This document shows positions 25,661 to 33,767 of a DNA stretch of 64,000 nt, piece by piece. The stretch comes from Falsiroseomonas ponticola (GTDB lineage Bacteria; Pseudomonadota; Alphaproteobacteria; Acetobacterales; Acetobacteraceae). Every line of letters starts with the position of its first letter. Positions within the stretch are counted from its first letter, which is position 1. Under the pieces are notes generated by a model, which saw only the letters and a list, made by a program, of their open reading frames with translations, did not search any database and was not told the DNA's origin. The stretch is taken from positions 124,001 through 188,000 of the forward strand of contig NZ_JAERQN010000008.1 of NCBI RefSeq assembly GCF_016805305.1, in the 5' to 3' direction. A program made the position numbers and the translations under genes.

Positions 25661-26371
25661 ATGGCGATCGAACCGCACCTGCCTGCGCTGCGCCGCTATG
25701 CCAGGGCTGCCATGGGCAGCAGCCGCCTCGGCGATGCCGTGCTGGCGGGCTGCCTGCCCCGCCTGGCGCGGGAAGCGCGGGACCGGGATGGCCTGCTGCG
25801 GGGCCTGATCGCCGCGCTGGATGGCGGCAGCCTGGCGCGCATGGCCGCCCCGGGCGACCTGCCCGGCGCCATCGCCCGCCTGCCGCCCCTGCCCCGCCAC
25901 GCGCTGCTGCTGACGCTGCTGGAACAGCTGCCGGCCGACCATGCCGCCCTGCTGCTGGGCGTGACGCCCGGTGAGGTGGCGGAGGCGCTGGCCCAGGCGC
26001 GCGGCGCGCTGGCGCCGCTGCGGCCGGCGCGGATCCTCATCATCGGGGATGGGCGCGGCACGCTGGCGCAACTCGTCCAGGGCCTGGGCCATGCGGTCTG
26101 CGCCCAGGTGGCGAATGAGGATGCGGCCTGGCAGGCCGCCGCCCGCACCCGGCCCGACCTGGTGCTGGCGGAAGCCGCCCTGCCGGATGGCGGCTGCGGG
26201 CTGGCGGCCGTGCAGCGCATCGCCGCGAATGACGCCGTGCCGGTGGTGCTGGTGGGGGAGGATGCGCTGGCGGCGCATGGCTTCCCGCTGCTGCGCCGGC
26301 CCTGGCGGGCGGAGGCGCTGCGCCACGCGATCGGACGGGCATTGAGGGGACGACATGGGCGGGCGGGGTAA
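25661..26371 (+). CDS. phyR: PhyR-like general stress regulator with degenerate receiver
   Basis: The N-terminal 115 residues form the sigma-factor-like domain of PhyR (HLPALRRYARAAMGSSRLGD, then LPPLPRHALLLTLLEQLPAD). Residues 123-228 are a receiver fold in which nearly every catalytic residue is changed. The acidic pocket is IIGDG instead of IIEDE, the phospho-acceptor position is Glu171 (LVLAEAALPDG), the Thr/Ser is Gly199 and the conserved Lys is Arg213 (RRPW). Phosphorylation therefore seems impossible; the Glu might mimic the phosphorylated state. I chose ATG 25661, where PhyR proteins begin, over GTG 25622. nepR follows with a 17-bp overlap. Confidence 0.82.
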   Translation: MAIEPHLPALRRYARAAMGSSRLGDAVLAGCLPRLAREARDRDGLLRGLIAALDGGSLARMAAPGDLPGAIARLPPLPRHALLLTLLEQLPADHAALLLGVTPGEVAEALAQARGALAPLRPARILIIGDGRGTLAQLVQGLGHAVCAQVANEDAAWQAAARTRPDLVLAEAALPDGGCGLAAVQRIAANDAVPVVLVGEDALAAHGFPLLRRPWRAEALRHAIGRALRGRHGRAG

Positions 26372-26612
26372 GGGCGGCGTCGCCGGGCCGGGGGCGGAAC
26401 CCGAACGCCCCCCGGACGCTTGCAGCGACATGAGCGCCCATCTTCACAGCCCCGCCGCGTCCGCGCCGCCGGCGCCCGCCATGGCGGGCCCGGATGCCGC
26501 GTTCGACCGCTGGCTGCGGCAGGAGCTCTCCCGCCTCTATGATTCCGCGCTGTCGGAGCCGGTGCCGCCGGAATTGCTGCGGCTGCTGGAGGAGGGCGAG
26601 AAGCCCCGGTAG
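26355..26612 (+). CDS. nepR: NepR-type anti-sigma factor
   Basis: This 85-residue protein has the NepR core in its second half: FDRWLRQELSRLYDSALSEP followed by VPPELLRLLEE. NepR sequesters the EcfG sigma factor until the sigma-like domain of PhyR displaces it. The start at 26355 lies inside the end of the PhyR-like gene behind GAGGGG; ATG 26430 would give a 60-residue protein of more usual length but has no ribosome site. Coupling to the PhyR-like gene suggests the two are made together. The stop lies 3 nt from the stop of the convergent sigma gene. Confidence 0.88.
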   Translation: MGGRGKGGVAGPGAEPERPPDACSDMSAHLHSPAASAPPAPAMAGPDAAFDRWLRQELSRLYDSALSEPVPPELLRLLEEGEKPR

Positions 26613-26615
26613 GCG

Positions 26616-27116
26616 TCAGTCCAGCGCCGCGCGCAGCGCATCCCGCGCGCGGGAGAGGCGGGACCGCACGGTGCCGACCGGAATGCCCAGCACCTGCGCC
26701 GCCGCCGCATAGTCCATCCCCTCCACCACCACGAGCCACAGCGCCTCCCGCTGCATCGGCGGCAGGCGGAGGAAGGCGGCGGCGACATCGGTCATGGCGT
26801 GCCGCTCCTCCTGCCCGCCGGAGACGGGGATGGCCTGCCCGGCCTCGTCATCCAGCGGCGAGAAGCGGCGCAGGCGCCGCAGCTCCGCGTTCCGCGCATT
26901 GCGGAGGATGACGAAGAGCCAGGCGCGCAGATTCGTCCCCGGCGAGAACTGGGCCCTGGCGCCGATGGCGCGCAGCACCGTTTCCTGCACCAGGTCGTCG
27001 GCCGCGTCCGCGGGACGGATCAGGACGCGCGCGAAACGCCGCAGCCGCGGTATCTCGGCGGCCACGGCCGCGGCGAAGGCATCGGCCGCCGTTCCACACC
27101 CCTGTTGCTCAGCCAC
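26616..27116 (-). CDS. ecfG: EcfG-type ECF sigma factor
   Basis: This 166-residue sigma factor has region 2 (RFARVLIRPADAADDLVQET, then NLRAWLFVILRN with the core-binding helix) and region 4 (LPPMQREALWLVVVEGMDYA, then LGIPVGTVRSRLSRARDALR). The NARNAELRRLRR link between them and the neighbouring nepR and phyR-like genes identify the EcfG group. A GTG start at 27116 is inferred. In most Alphaproteobacteria nepR and ecfG form one operon divergent from phyR; here ecfG faces nepR head-on. I found no GGAAC-N16/17-CGTT promoter in front of it. Confidence 0.88.
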   Translation of the reverse strand: MAEQQGCGTAADAFAAAVAAEIPRLRRFARVLIRPADAADDLVQETVLRAIGARAQFSPGTNLRAWLFVILRNARNAELRRLRRFSPLDDEAGQAIPVSGGQEERHAMTDVAAAFLRLPPMQREALWLVVVEGMDYAAAAQVLGIPVGTVRSRLSRARDALRAALD

Positions 27117-27137
27117 GCGGCGTTCCCGTCTCCTCGG

Positions 27138-27158
27138 TTCCCGCGATGAACGCGGGAA
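27138..27158 (-). other. Perfect hairpin between fhs and ecfG
   Basis: An 8-bp stem (TTCCCGCG 27138-27145 with CGCGGGAA 27151-27158, loop ATGAA) lies in the 118-bp gap between the fhs stop and the ecfG start. It could end fhs transcription or sit in the ecfG leader. There is no T tract in the minus-strand direction. Confidence 0.4.
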
Positions 27159-27234
27159 GCGGGCCGGCGGGCGATCAACGGATGCGTGCGCTTGAACAAC
27201 GTTTTGTCACCGCAAACCGAATCAACGCGTAACG

Positions 27235-28905
27235 TCAGAAAAGACCTTCGATCCTGCCGTCGGGATCGAGGCCGATGGTCTCCGCCGCAGGGCGGCGCGG
27301 CAGGCCGGGCATGGTCATGATCTCCCCGCACACCGCGACGACGAAGCCGGCGCCGGCGGAAAGCCGCACGTCGCGCACCGGCAGCACATGGCCCGTGGGC
27401 GCGCCGAGCGCGGTCGGATCCGCGCTGAAGGAATACTGCGTCTTCGCCACGCAGACCGGCAGGTTGCCGAAACCCTCCTGTTCCCAGCGCGCGAGCTTCT
27501 GCAGCACCGGCGCGGGGAAGGAGACATCGGCGGCGCGATAGACCTCCTTCGCAATCGTCCGGAGCTTGTCGGCCAGTGGCATGGCATCGGGGTAGAGCGG
27601 CTGGAAGCGCGCAGCGCCGGAGGCGATGCGCGCCTGCACCGCCCGCGCCAGCTCCTGCGCGCCCGCCGCGCCATCGCCCCAATGCGTGCAGAGGATGGCC
27701 TGGGTGTCGAGCCGCGCCATGGCGGCGCGGATGGCCTCGATCTCCGCCGGCGTGTCGCTGGTGAAGCGGTTCAGCGCGACGACGACGGGCACGCCGAATT
27801 TGTGGACGTTCTCGACATGGCGGGCGAGGTTCACCACGCCGCGCTCCACCGCCGCCACATCCTCCCGCCCCAGGTCGGACTTGGCCACGCCGCCATGCAT
27901 CTTCAGCGCGCGCACGGTGGCGACGATGACGCAGCAGGCGGGGCTGAGGCCGGCCATGCGGGCCTTGATGTCGAAGAACTTCTCCGCGCCGAGGTCGGCG
28001 CCGAAGCCCGCTTCCGTGACGACGACGTCCGAGAGGCCGAGGCCGAGCCGCGTCGCGACCAGGCTGTTGCAGCCATGCGCGATGTTCGCGAAGGGCCCGC
28101 CATGCACCAGGGCGGGCGAGCCCTCGATGGTCTGCACCAGGTTGGGGGAGAGCGCATCGCGCAGCAGCGCGGCCATGGCGCCATCCGCCTTCACGTCCCG
28201 CGCCGTCACCGCCGTGCCGTCGCGGCGCCGGCCGACGATCATGCGGCCCAGGCGTTCCTGCAGATCCTGCAGGTCCCGCGCCAGGCAGAAGACGGCCATG
28301 ACCTCGCTGGCCACGGTGATGTCGAAGCCATCCTCCCGCAACACGCCCTGGCTCGCGCCGCCCATGCCGACGACGCAATCGCGCAGGTTGCGGTCGTTCA
28401 TGTCCATGGCGCGGCGCCAGGTGACGCGGCGCGGGTCGAGGCCGAGTTCGTTCCCCCAATAGAGGTGGTTGTCCACCATGGCGGAGAGCAGGTTGTTGGC
28501 GCTGGTGATGGCGTGGAAGTCGCCGGTGAAATGGAGGTTGATGTCCTCCATCGGCAGCACCTGGGCATAGCCGCCGCCCGTCGCGCCGCCCTTGACCCCG
28601 AAGCAGGGGCCGAGCGAGGGCTCCCGCAGGCAGATCATCGTCTTGGTGCCGAGGCTGTTCAGCGCATCGCCGAGGCCGACCGTCGTGGTCGTCTTGCCCT
28701 CCCCCGCCGGCGTCGGGCTGATGCCGGTGACGAGGACGAGGGCGCCGGGTGGGCGTGCGGAGGCTTCGGCAACGAAGGCCGTGCCGATCTTCGCCTTGTA
28801 CTTGCCATAGGGTTCCAGCGCCTCATCCGGGATGCCGGCGCGGGCCGCGATCTCCTGGATCGGGCGGAGCGTCGCCTTGCGGGCGATCTCGAGGTCGGTG
28901 GCCAT
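27235..28905 (-). CDS. fhs: Formate--tetrahydrofolate ligase
   Basis: This 556-residue protein has the standard length. It shows the ATP-binding loop [18 protein letters not shown] near residues 65-82, [20 protein letters not shown], the [16 protein letters not shown] strand and the C-terminal [20 protein letters not shown]. The enzyme makes 10-formyl-THF from formate, THF and ATP in one-carbon metabolism. ATG 28905 matches the family start ([16 protein letters not shown]); longer frames upstream do not. It is monocistronic and divergent from the DUF1289 gene. Confidence 0.97.
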   Translation of the reverse strand: MATDLEIARKATLRPIQEIAARAGIPDEALEPYGKYKAKIGTAFVAEASARPPGALVLVTGISPTPAGEGKTTTTVGLGDALNSLGTKTMICLREPSLGPCFGVKGGATGGGYAQVLPMEDINLHFTGDFHAITSANNLLSAMVDNHLYWGNELGLDPRRVTWRRAMDMNDRNLRDCVVGMGGASQGVLREDGFDITVASEVMAVFCLARDLQDLQERLGRMIVGRRRDGTAVTARDVKADGAMAALLRDALSPNLVQTIEGSPALVHGGPFANIAHGCNSLVATRLGLGLSDVVVTEAGFGADLGAEKFFDIKARMAGLSPACCVIVATVRALKMHGGVAKSDLGREDVAAVERGVVNLARHVENVHKFGVPVVVALNRFTSDTPAEIEAIRAAMARLDTQAILCTHWGDGAAGAQELARAVQARIASGAARFQPLYPDAMPLADKLRTIAKEVYRAADVSFPAPVLQKLARWEQEGFGNLPVCVAKTQYSFSADPTALGAPTGHVLPVRDVRLSAGAGFVVAVCGEIMTMPGLPRRPAAETIGLDPDGRIEGLF

Positions 28906-28996
28906 GGCCTGGCGATTCCCCCTGGCGGTGACGGTCCGCGCCTCATGACGCGAAGGTTGATTGCCTGCAAGACGGCGGCCGCCCATCTCCGCGGGC

Positions 28997-29206
28997 ATGT
29001 CCAGCCCCTGCATCGATGCCTGCCGCCATGACGAGGAAACCGGCTTCTGCCTGGGCTGCGGGATGACCCGCAAGGACCGCAAGCATTGGAAGCGGGAGAA
29101 GGAGCGGCGCGCAGAGATCCGCGCCGCCCTGCCCGGCCGCCTGTCCCTGCTGGCGGCTTCGGGCAACCCCGTGGGGGAAGCGGCGCGGAAGAAGAAGAAG
29201 CGCTAG
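28997..29206 (+). CDS. DUF1289 Cys-rich small protein
   Basis: This 69-residue protein carries the DUF1289 signature: [20 protein letters not shown] then [10 protein letters not shown]. The four Cys residues probably bind a metal, perhaps an Fe-S cluster or zinc. The C terminus is a basic tail ending KKKKR. The ATG at 28997 places the motif at the usual distance from the start. It converges on the M24 peptidase gene, with only one base between the stop codons. The function of the family is not established. Confidence 0.82.
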   Translation: MSSPCIDACRHDEETGFCLGCGMTRKDRKHWKREKERRAEIRAALPGRLSLLAASGNPVGEAARKKKKR

Positions 29207-29207
29207 G

Positions 29208-30359
29208 CTAGCGGTCCACCACCAGCAGGTCCTGGAAGCCGGCGGTCAGGCGTTCGCCGCCGCCGGGGCGGGCCACCACCACATCCTCCGTCCGGGCGCT
29301 GAAGCTGGTGGGCTGCAGGATGCTGGGCTCCACCGTGAACATCATGCCCTCCCGCAGCACGGTCGTGTCGCCCTTGGTCAGGAAGGGCGGCTCATGCACG
29401 TCCCAGCCGATGCCATGGCCCAGGCGGTGGCGGAAATTGGGGCCGTAGCCCGCATCCTCGATCACCTTCCGCGCGATGGCGTCCACCTGTTCGCAGGTGG
29501 CCTCCCCCACCTTCAGCGCGGCGATGCCGGCGCGCTGCGCCTCGATCACCAGCGCATGCACCTTGACCTGCTCGGCGGAGGGCTCGCCGAAATGCACGGT
29601 GCGGCCGTAATCGTAGCAGAGCCCGCCATGGGAGGCGCCGAAATCGAACAGGACGGAGACCGGGCTCTCGATCCGGCGCTTCCAGGAATCGAGCCGCCGG
29701 CCGAGCATCAGCGGGTGGTTCGGCCCGCTGTTGTAGAGCGTCGTCGTGAAGGTGGGGCCGAGGCTGTCCTGCCGCTTCATCTGGTAGTCGATCTCGGCGA
29801 CCACATCGAGTTCGGTCATGCCGAAGCGCAGTTTAGGCAGCATTTCCGCGAAGGCCGCCTCGGTGCGCCGACCGGCCTCCCGCATCAGCGCGATCTCCTC
29901 ATCCGACTTGATGAGGCGGAGTTCGCGGATGATGGCGGTGGCGGAGCAGAAGACGGCGTCGGGCAGCAGCTGCTGGATGTGCACGACGCTGTCGGCATGG
30001 GCGCGGTCGCTGACCGCGATGCGCGGGCGCGCGGGCAGCTTGAAGCGGTCGATCAGTTCCCGCACCAGGGCGGCCGGATCGTCCCAATCGCCCAGCACGC
30101 GAAGCTCCGTGCCGGGGGGCGCGCCGCGGCCGCCGAACTCCGCCGTCATGCGCGGCAGGGCCAGCACCGGCGGATGGCCCGGCGCCACCCAGGCGCCTTC
30201 CAGCCAGTCGCCGGGATGCAGCGTGACGCCATACTTCGGGATGTCGCGGGCGATGCCGAAGAGATAGTGGAGGTCGGTGCTCAGCGGGATGAAGGCGAGG
30301 TCCGCGCGGCCCCCCAGCAAATCCTGGAAGGCCGGCACGCGGTCTGCGGCAACGGGCAT
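29208..30359 (-). CDS. M24 family metallopeptidase (Xaa-Pro aminopeptidase-like)
   Basis: This 383-residue protein has a creatinase-like N domain and a pita-bread C domain with all five metal ligands in place: Asp in VLFDFGASH, Asp in CYDYGRTVHF, His in RLGHGIGWDVHEPPF, Glu in MMFTVEPSI and Glu in ARTEDVVVA. It is cytoplasmic. It starts 4 nt after the stop of a TctC receptor gene, so the two are co-transcribed. This suggests that the receptor's ligand, or a derivative of it, is the hydrolase substrate, perhaps a proline-like or creatine-like amide rather than a peptide. Confidence 0.88.
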   Translation of the reverse strand: MPVAADRVPAFQDLLGGRADLAFIPLSTDLHYLFGIARDIPKYGVTLHPGDWLEGAWVAPGHPPVLALPRMTAEFGGRGAPPGTELRVLGDWDDPAALVRELIDRFKLPARPRIAVSDRAHADSVVHIQQLLPDAVFCSATAIIRELRLIKSDEEIALMREAGRRTEAAFAEMLPKLRFGMTELDVVAEIDYQMKRQDSLGPTFTTTLYNSGPNHPLMLGRRLDSWKRRIESPVSVLFDFGASHGGLCYDYGRTVHFGEPSAEQVKVHALVIEAQRAGIAALKVGEATCEQVDAIARKVIEDAGYGPNFRHRLGHGIGWDVHEPPFLTKGDTTVLREGMMFTVEPSILQPTSFSARTEDVVVARPGGGERLTAGFQDLLVVDR

Positions 30360-30363
30360 CGTG

Positions 30364-31353
30364 TCAGTCCACCGTCGCGCCGGAAGCGATGACGAGGGGC
30401 CGCCAGGTCTCGACCTCCTGCGCCACGAAGGCCTGCGCCTCCGCCCCGAAGCGCGTGCCGGGATCGATGGCGAGCTGGCGGTAGCGCTCGATGATCTGCG
30501 GCAGTTCCAGCACCTCCTTCAGCACGGCGGCGAAGCGGTCCTGGATGGGCTTGGGCGTCGCGGCGGGCATGGCCATGCCGGCCCAGCCTTCGGCCACCAG
30601 GCCAGGGAAGCCATGCTCCACGAAGGTCGGCATGTCCGGGAACAGGGGCTGGCGCGTCGGGCCGGTGATGCCGATGCCCTTGATCTGGCCGTTGCGCATC
30701 AGCCCGACGGAGGCCGCGATGCCATCCAGCGTCACGGGCACCACGCCCGCCACCACGTCGTTCACCGCCTGGGCGCCGCCGCGATAGGGGATGTGCTGCA
30801 ATTCGATGTTCGCGACCTGCGCGAAGCGCAGCATGAAGAGATGCGGCAGGGAGCCGACGCCCGACGTCGCATAGGCGATGCCCGGCCGCGCGCGGGCGGC
30901 GGCGGCCAAATCCCCGGGATTGGCGAAGGGCGCGTTGTTGTTCGCCATCAGCGCGTAGTAGCCGGACTGGATCATGCCGACATGCGCGAAGCTGCGCACG
31001 GGGTCCCAGGTGATGCGGCCGCGATAGAGCGTGCTGCCGACCGAGAAGGCGCTGATGGCCGACAGCAGCACGGTGTAGCCATCCGGCGCCGCATCCGCGA
31101 CGACGCCGGTGCCGAGCGTGGCGCCGGCGCCGGGCCGGTTCTCCAGCACGAAGGGCTGGCCGAGGCGGGGCGCCATCTGCTCCGTCAGCAGCCGCGCCAG
31201 CACGTCCGTGGAGCCGCCCGGGCCGAAGGGGACGATCAGGCGGATCGGCCGGTTCGGCCAGGGCGCCTGGGCCAGCGCGGGCGCCGCCAGAAGCGCGCCG
31301 GCGGTGCCGAGCAGCGCGCGGCGGGGAAGGAGGGTGCGGTCGGTGTCGGTCAT
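30364..31353 (-). CDS. TctC/Bug family tripartite tricarboxylate transporter receptor (orphan 1)
   Basis: This 329-residue periplasmic receptor has a signal sequence (RRALLGTAGALLAAPALAQA) and the Bug hallmarks: RLIVPFGPGGSTDVLARLL, VLENRPGAGATLGTG and HIPYRGGAQAVNDVVAG. Bug proteins bind carboxylates or related small acids for TctAB uptake; no tctA or tctB is nearby, so any membrane partner is elsewhere. It heads an operon with the M24 peptidase and is divergent from a second TctC gene. AGGGAC precedes the ATG. Confidence 0.93.
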   Translation of the reverse strand: MTDTDRTLLPRRALLGTAGALLAAPALAQAPWPNRPIRLIVPFGPGGSTDVLARLLTEQMAPRLGQPFVLENRPGAGATLGTGVVADAAPDGYTVLLSAISAFSVGSTLYRGRITWDPVRSFAHVGMIQSGYYALMANNNAPFANPGDLAAAARARPGIAYATSGVGSLPHLFMLRFAQVANIELQHIPYRGGAQAVNDVVAGVVPVTLDGIAASVGLMRNGQIKGIGITGPTRQPLFPDMPTFVEHGFPGLVAEGWAGMAMPAATPKPIQDRFAAVLKEVLELPQIIERYRQLAIDPGTRFGAEAQAFVAQEVETWRPLVIASGATVD

Positions 31354-31394
31354 GGCAGGTCCCTGTCGGATGGCGGTTCTGCCGCGCGGTCCTG

Positions 31395-31441
31395 GTGTTT
31401 CCGGATCGTGAACACTGCACCATGATGCGAACATCTTCGCA
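31395..31441. promoter_or_regulatory. Two dyads in the divergent TctC-TctC intergenic region
   Basis: GTGTT (31395-31399) and AACAC (31411-31415) form a perfect dyad around an 11-nt centre, giving the T-N11-A shape of LysR-type operators. A second perfect dyad, TGCGAA-CATC-TTCGCA, follows at 31426-31441. Both lie between the two starts (31353 and 31527), so one regulator could control both receptors. A LysR gene lies 2.2 kb away at 33768. Confidence 0.45.
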
Positions 31442-31526
31442 AGCGGACCCCGCGATGCCACGGCGGCCTTTGCGCGGCGCCCCGGGCACGCCAAGCTGCG
31501 GCCAAGACCAACCGGGAGAGACATCC

Positions 31527-32504
31527 ATGCGCCGTCGTTCGCTGCTGGCCGGCCTGGCCGCCACGCCCCTGCTGCCGGCCCCCGCCCGCGCCCAGGGCGC
31601 GGAATGGCCGACCCGGCCCGTGACCGTGGTCGTCCCCTTCGTGGCCGGCGGGCCTTCCGACATCGTCGCGCGATCCATCGCCAACCGCATGGCCCAGTCG
31701 CTCGGCCAGCCCGTGGTGGCGGAGAACCGGCCGGGCGCGAATGGCGAGGTCGCGGCGCGCCAGGTGGTGCGCGCGGCGCCGGACGGGCACACGCTGTTCG
31801 TGGGCTCGATCGGCGTCTTCGCCATCAACACGGCGCTGCGCCCCAACCTCGGCTACGACCCGATCCGCGAACTGGCGCCGGTGACGCTGGCCGTCACCAC
31901 GCCGAACGTGCTGGTGGTGAATGCCGAGCGCGTGCCGGTGCGGACGCTGCCGGAGCTGGTGGCCTGGCTGCGCGCCAATGTGGGCCGCACCAGCTACTCC
32001 ACCTCCGGCGTCGGATCGTCGGACCATCTGACGATGGAATTGTTCAAGCAGCGCACGGGCACGGATCCCGTGCACGTCCCCTACCAGGGCGGCGCCGCGG
32101 CGGCGACGGACCTGATCGCGGGCAATGTCCAGCTTTCCTTCCAGAACCTCGGCACCGTCGCCGCGCATATCCAGGGCGGGCGGCTGCGCGCGATCTGCGT
32201 GACCAGCGAGGCGCGCAACCGCATCCTGCCCGATGTGCCGACGGCGGCGGAGGCGGGGCTCGCCGACTTCGTCGTCACCTCCTGGCAGGCGGTGATGGCG
32301 CCGGCGGCCATGCCGGAGGCGCTGCTGGCGCGCGTGCATGGCGCGGTGGTGGAGGCGCTGAAGCATCCCGAGAACGTGCAGCGGCTGAACGCCATCGGCT
32401 TCGACGTGGTCGGCAACTCCCCCGCTGAATACAGGAGCTTCCAACAGGCGGAGATCGAGCGCTGGCGCCAGGTGGTGCGCACCGCGAATATCCGCGCGGA
32501 GTGA
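31527..32504 (+). CDS. TctC/Bug family receptor (orphan 2)
   Basis: This 325-residue receptor starts MRRRSLLAGLAATPLLPAPA, an Arg-rich export signal, behind GGGAGAGA. Family blocks include TVVVPFVAGGPSDIVARSIA, VVAENRPGANGEVAAR, LGYDPIRELAPVTLAV and HVPYQGGAAAATDLIAG. It is transcribed away from the first TctC gene. The next gene, ompW, starts 105 bp downstream behind its own regulatory box. No membrane component is encoded nearby. The ligand is unknown. Confidence 0.93.
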   Translation: MRRRSLLAGLAATPLLPAPARAQGAEWPTRPVTVVVPFVAGGPSDIVARSIANRMAQSLGQPVVAENRPGANGEVAARQVVRAAPDGHTLFVGSIGVFAINTALRPNLGYDPIRELAPVTLAVTTPNVLVVNAERVPVRTLPELVAWLRANVGRTSYSTSGVGSSDHLTMELFKQRTGTDPVHVPYQGGAAAATDLIAGNVQLSFQNLGTVAAHIQGGRLRAICVTSEARNRILPDVPTAAEAGLADFVVTSWQAVMAPAAMPEALLARVHGAVVEALKHPENVQRLNAIGFDVVGNSPAEYRSFQQAEIERWRQVVRTANIRAE

Positions 32505-32517
32505 ACGACACATCCGC

Positions 32518-32531
32518 ATGATCTGAATCAA
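32518..32531 (+). promoter_or_regulatory. FNR/FixK-type box upstream of ompW
   Basis: The sequence ATGAT-CTGA-ATCAA matches the FNR/FixK consensus TTGAT-N4-ATCAA at nine of ten positions. It lies 77 bp before the ompW ATG, within range of a class II site. OmpW is under FNR-type control in enterobacteria, so oxygen control here is plausible. Confidence 0.55.
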
Positions 32532-32608
32532 GGATGGCATGGCGTGCCGCGCCGATAACTGCCGCGGCGGCCGCGCTTGGGGCGCGCCGCGGATGATGAG
32601 GCAAGGCT

Positions 32609-33250
32609 ATGACCATGAAGATGATCGCGGCCGCGATGGCATGCGCGATCGCCGCCGCCCCTGCCATGGCGCAGGATGTGCGCGGCAAGCAGGCGGGCGA
32701 CATCGTGCTGGGCGCCGGGCTGATCGGCGTGCTGCCGAGCAATGGCGGCAGCACCTCCATCGGCGGCACCCCGCATGCGAGCGACACGGTGACGCCGCAG
32801 CTGGACCTGACCTATTTCCTGACCCCGAACTTCGCGGTGAACGTCATCGCCGCGACGTCGCGCCATGACGTCACGGTGCGCAACGTGCCGGGCGCCGGCA
32901 CGATCGACCTCGGCCGCGTCTGGGCGCTGCCGCCGACCGTGACCTTCCAGTACCACCCGCTGCCGGCCAGCCGCATCAGCCCCTATCTCGGCGTCGGGCT
33001 GAACTACACGGTGTTCTATGGCGAAGGCGGCAGCCGTTCCGCCGGCATCACCCGCGTGGATGTCGAGAATGCCTGGGGCTACGCCGTCAATGCCGGCGTG
33101 GACTACGAAGTCGCGCCGAATTGGATGGCGAATATCGACGTGAAGCGCCTCTGGCTCAGCCCCGATGTGCGCGTCAATGGCGGCGCCGTGCGCGGCCAGG
33201 CGGACCTCGATCCCTGGATCGTCGGCGCCAGCGTCCGCTACCGCTTCTGA
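32609..33250 (+). CDS. ompW: OmpW family outer-membrane protein
   Basis: This 213-residue protein has a signal peptide ending APAMAQ and an eight-stranded barrel. The family pattern is visible in PQLDLTYFLTPNFAVNVIAA, PPTVTFQYHPLPASRISPYL and GVGLNYTVFYGEGG. It ends in DPWIVGASVRYRF with the terminal Phe. OmpW forms a narrow hydrophobic channel linked to stress and low oxygen. ATG 32609 is behind AAGG; ATG 32615 is possible. A strong hairpin follows the stop. Confidence 0.92.
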   Translation: MTMKMIAAAMACAIAAAPAMAQDVRGKQAGDIVLGAGLIGVLPSNGGSTSIGGTPHASDTVTPQLDLTYFLTPNFAVNVIAATSRHDVTVRNVPGAGTIDLGRVWALPPTVTFQYHPLPASRISPYLGVGLNYTVFYGEGGSRSAGITRVDVENAWGYAVNAGVDYEVAPNWMANIDVKRLWLSPDVRVNGGAVRGQADLDPWIVGASVRYRF

Positions 33251-33260
33251 GCATCGCGTG

Positions 33261-33288
33261 GCGCCCGGGGCAGCGATGCCCCGGGCGC
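33261..33288. terminator. Terminator hairpin between ompW and the convergent gene
   Basis: A perfect 10-bp stem (GCGCCCGGGG 33261-33270 with CCCCGGGCGC 33279-33288) has an 8-nt loop. It fills the short gap between the ompW stop and the stop of the convergent small gene. It has no T tract. Confidence 0.6.
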
Positions 33289-33295
33289 AGCCGCG

Positions 33296-33643
33296 TCAGC
33301 GCGCCGGCATGCTCTGCCGCGCCTGGCGCAGCGCCGAGGCCATCATCGCCGGCACCCACACCGTCTCCGCGCTCTCCCCCGTGCCGATGGTCAGCGGCAC
33401 CAGGCCCGGCCGCGCCTGCTGGGAGAACAGGCCATCCAGGTGCAGCACGTCCATGTTGCCCATCGCATCGGTGCGCGTGACCATGACGCGGCCACCACCC
33501 ACGACGTTGCCGGGCATCGGGCCGTAATCGACCATGAAATTCTCGCCCGCACCGGTCACGCGCGGATAGCTCTGCGCGGAAGCGGCGGAGACCGTGAGGG
33601 TCATCGCCGCGGCGGCGAGCAGGGTTGGCAGCACAGCCTTCAT
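33296..33643 (-). CDS. Small secreted protein of unknown function
   Basis: This 115-residue protein has a clear signal peptide (MKAVLPTLLAAAAMTLTVSA, cleavage after ASA) and starts at ATG 33643 behind GGAGAAG. The mature part is about 93 residues, mostly beta strands (ENFMVDYGPMPGNVVGGGRV, then MVTRTDAMGNMDVLHLDG), without Cys. It ends with a Met/Ala/Arg-rich helix. I do not recognise a family. It is probably periplasmic. It lies between ompW and a LysR gene and could be transcribed alone. Confidence 0.72.
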   Translation of the reverse strand: MKAVLPTLLAAAAMTLTVSAASAQSYPRVTGAGENFMVDYGPMPGNVVGGGRVMVTRTDAMGNMDVLHLDGLFSQQARPGLVPLTIGTGESAETVWVPAMMASALRQARQSMPAR

Positions 33644-33767
33644 CGTTCTTCTCCGTTGATGGCGGCACATCCCGTTGCGACGTGCCGTCCGGTGGACTAT
33701 CCGGCAGCGCCGCATCGCGCCGCCAATGCGTTGCACGGATCGATTCCATGCACCGCGCGTATCGCCG

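Noticed and set aside
27117-27234. EcfG autoregulatory promoter
   Set aside because: GGAAC occurs close to the ecfG start, but no CGTT follows at 16-17 nt, so no canonical promoter could be assigned.
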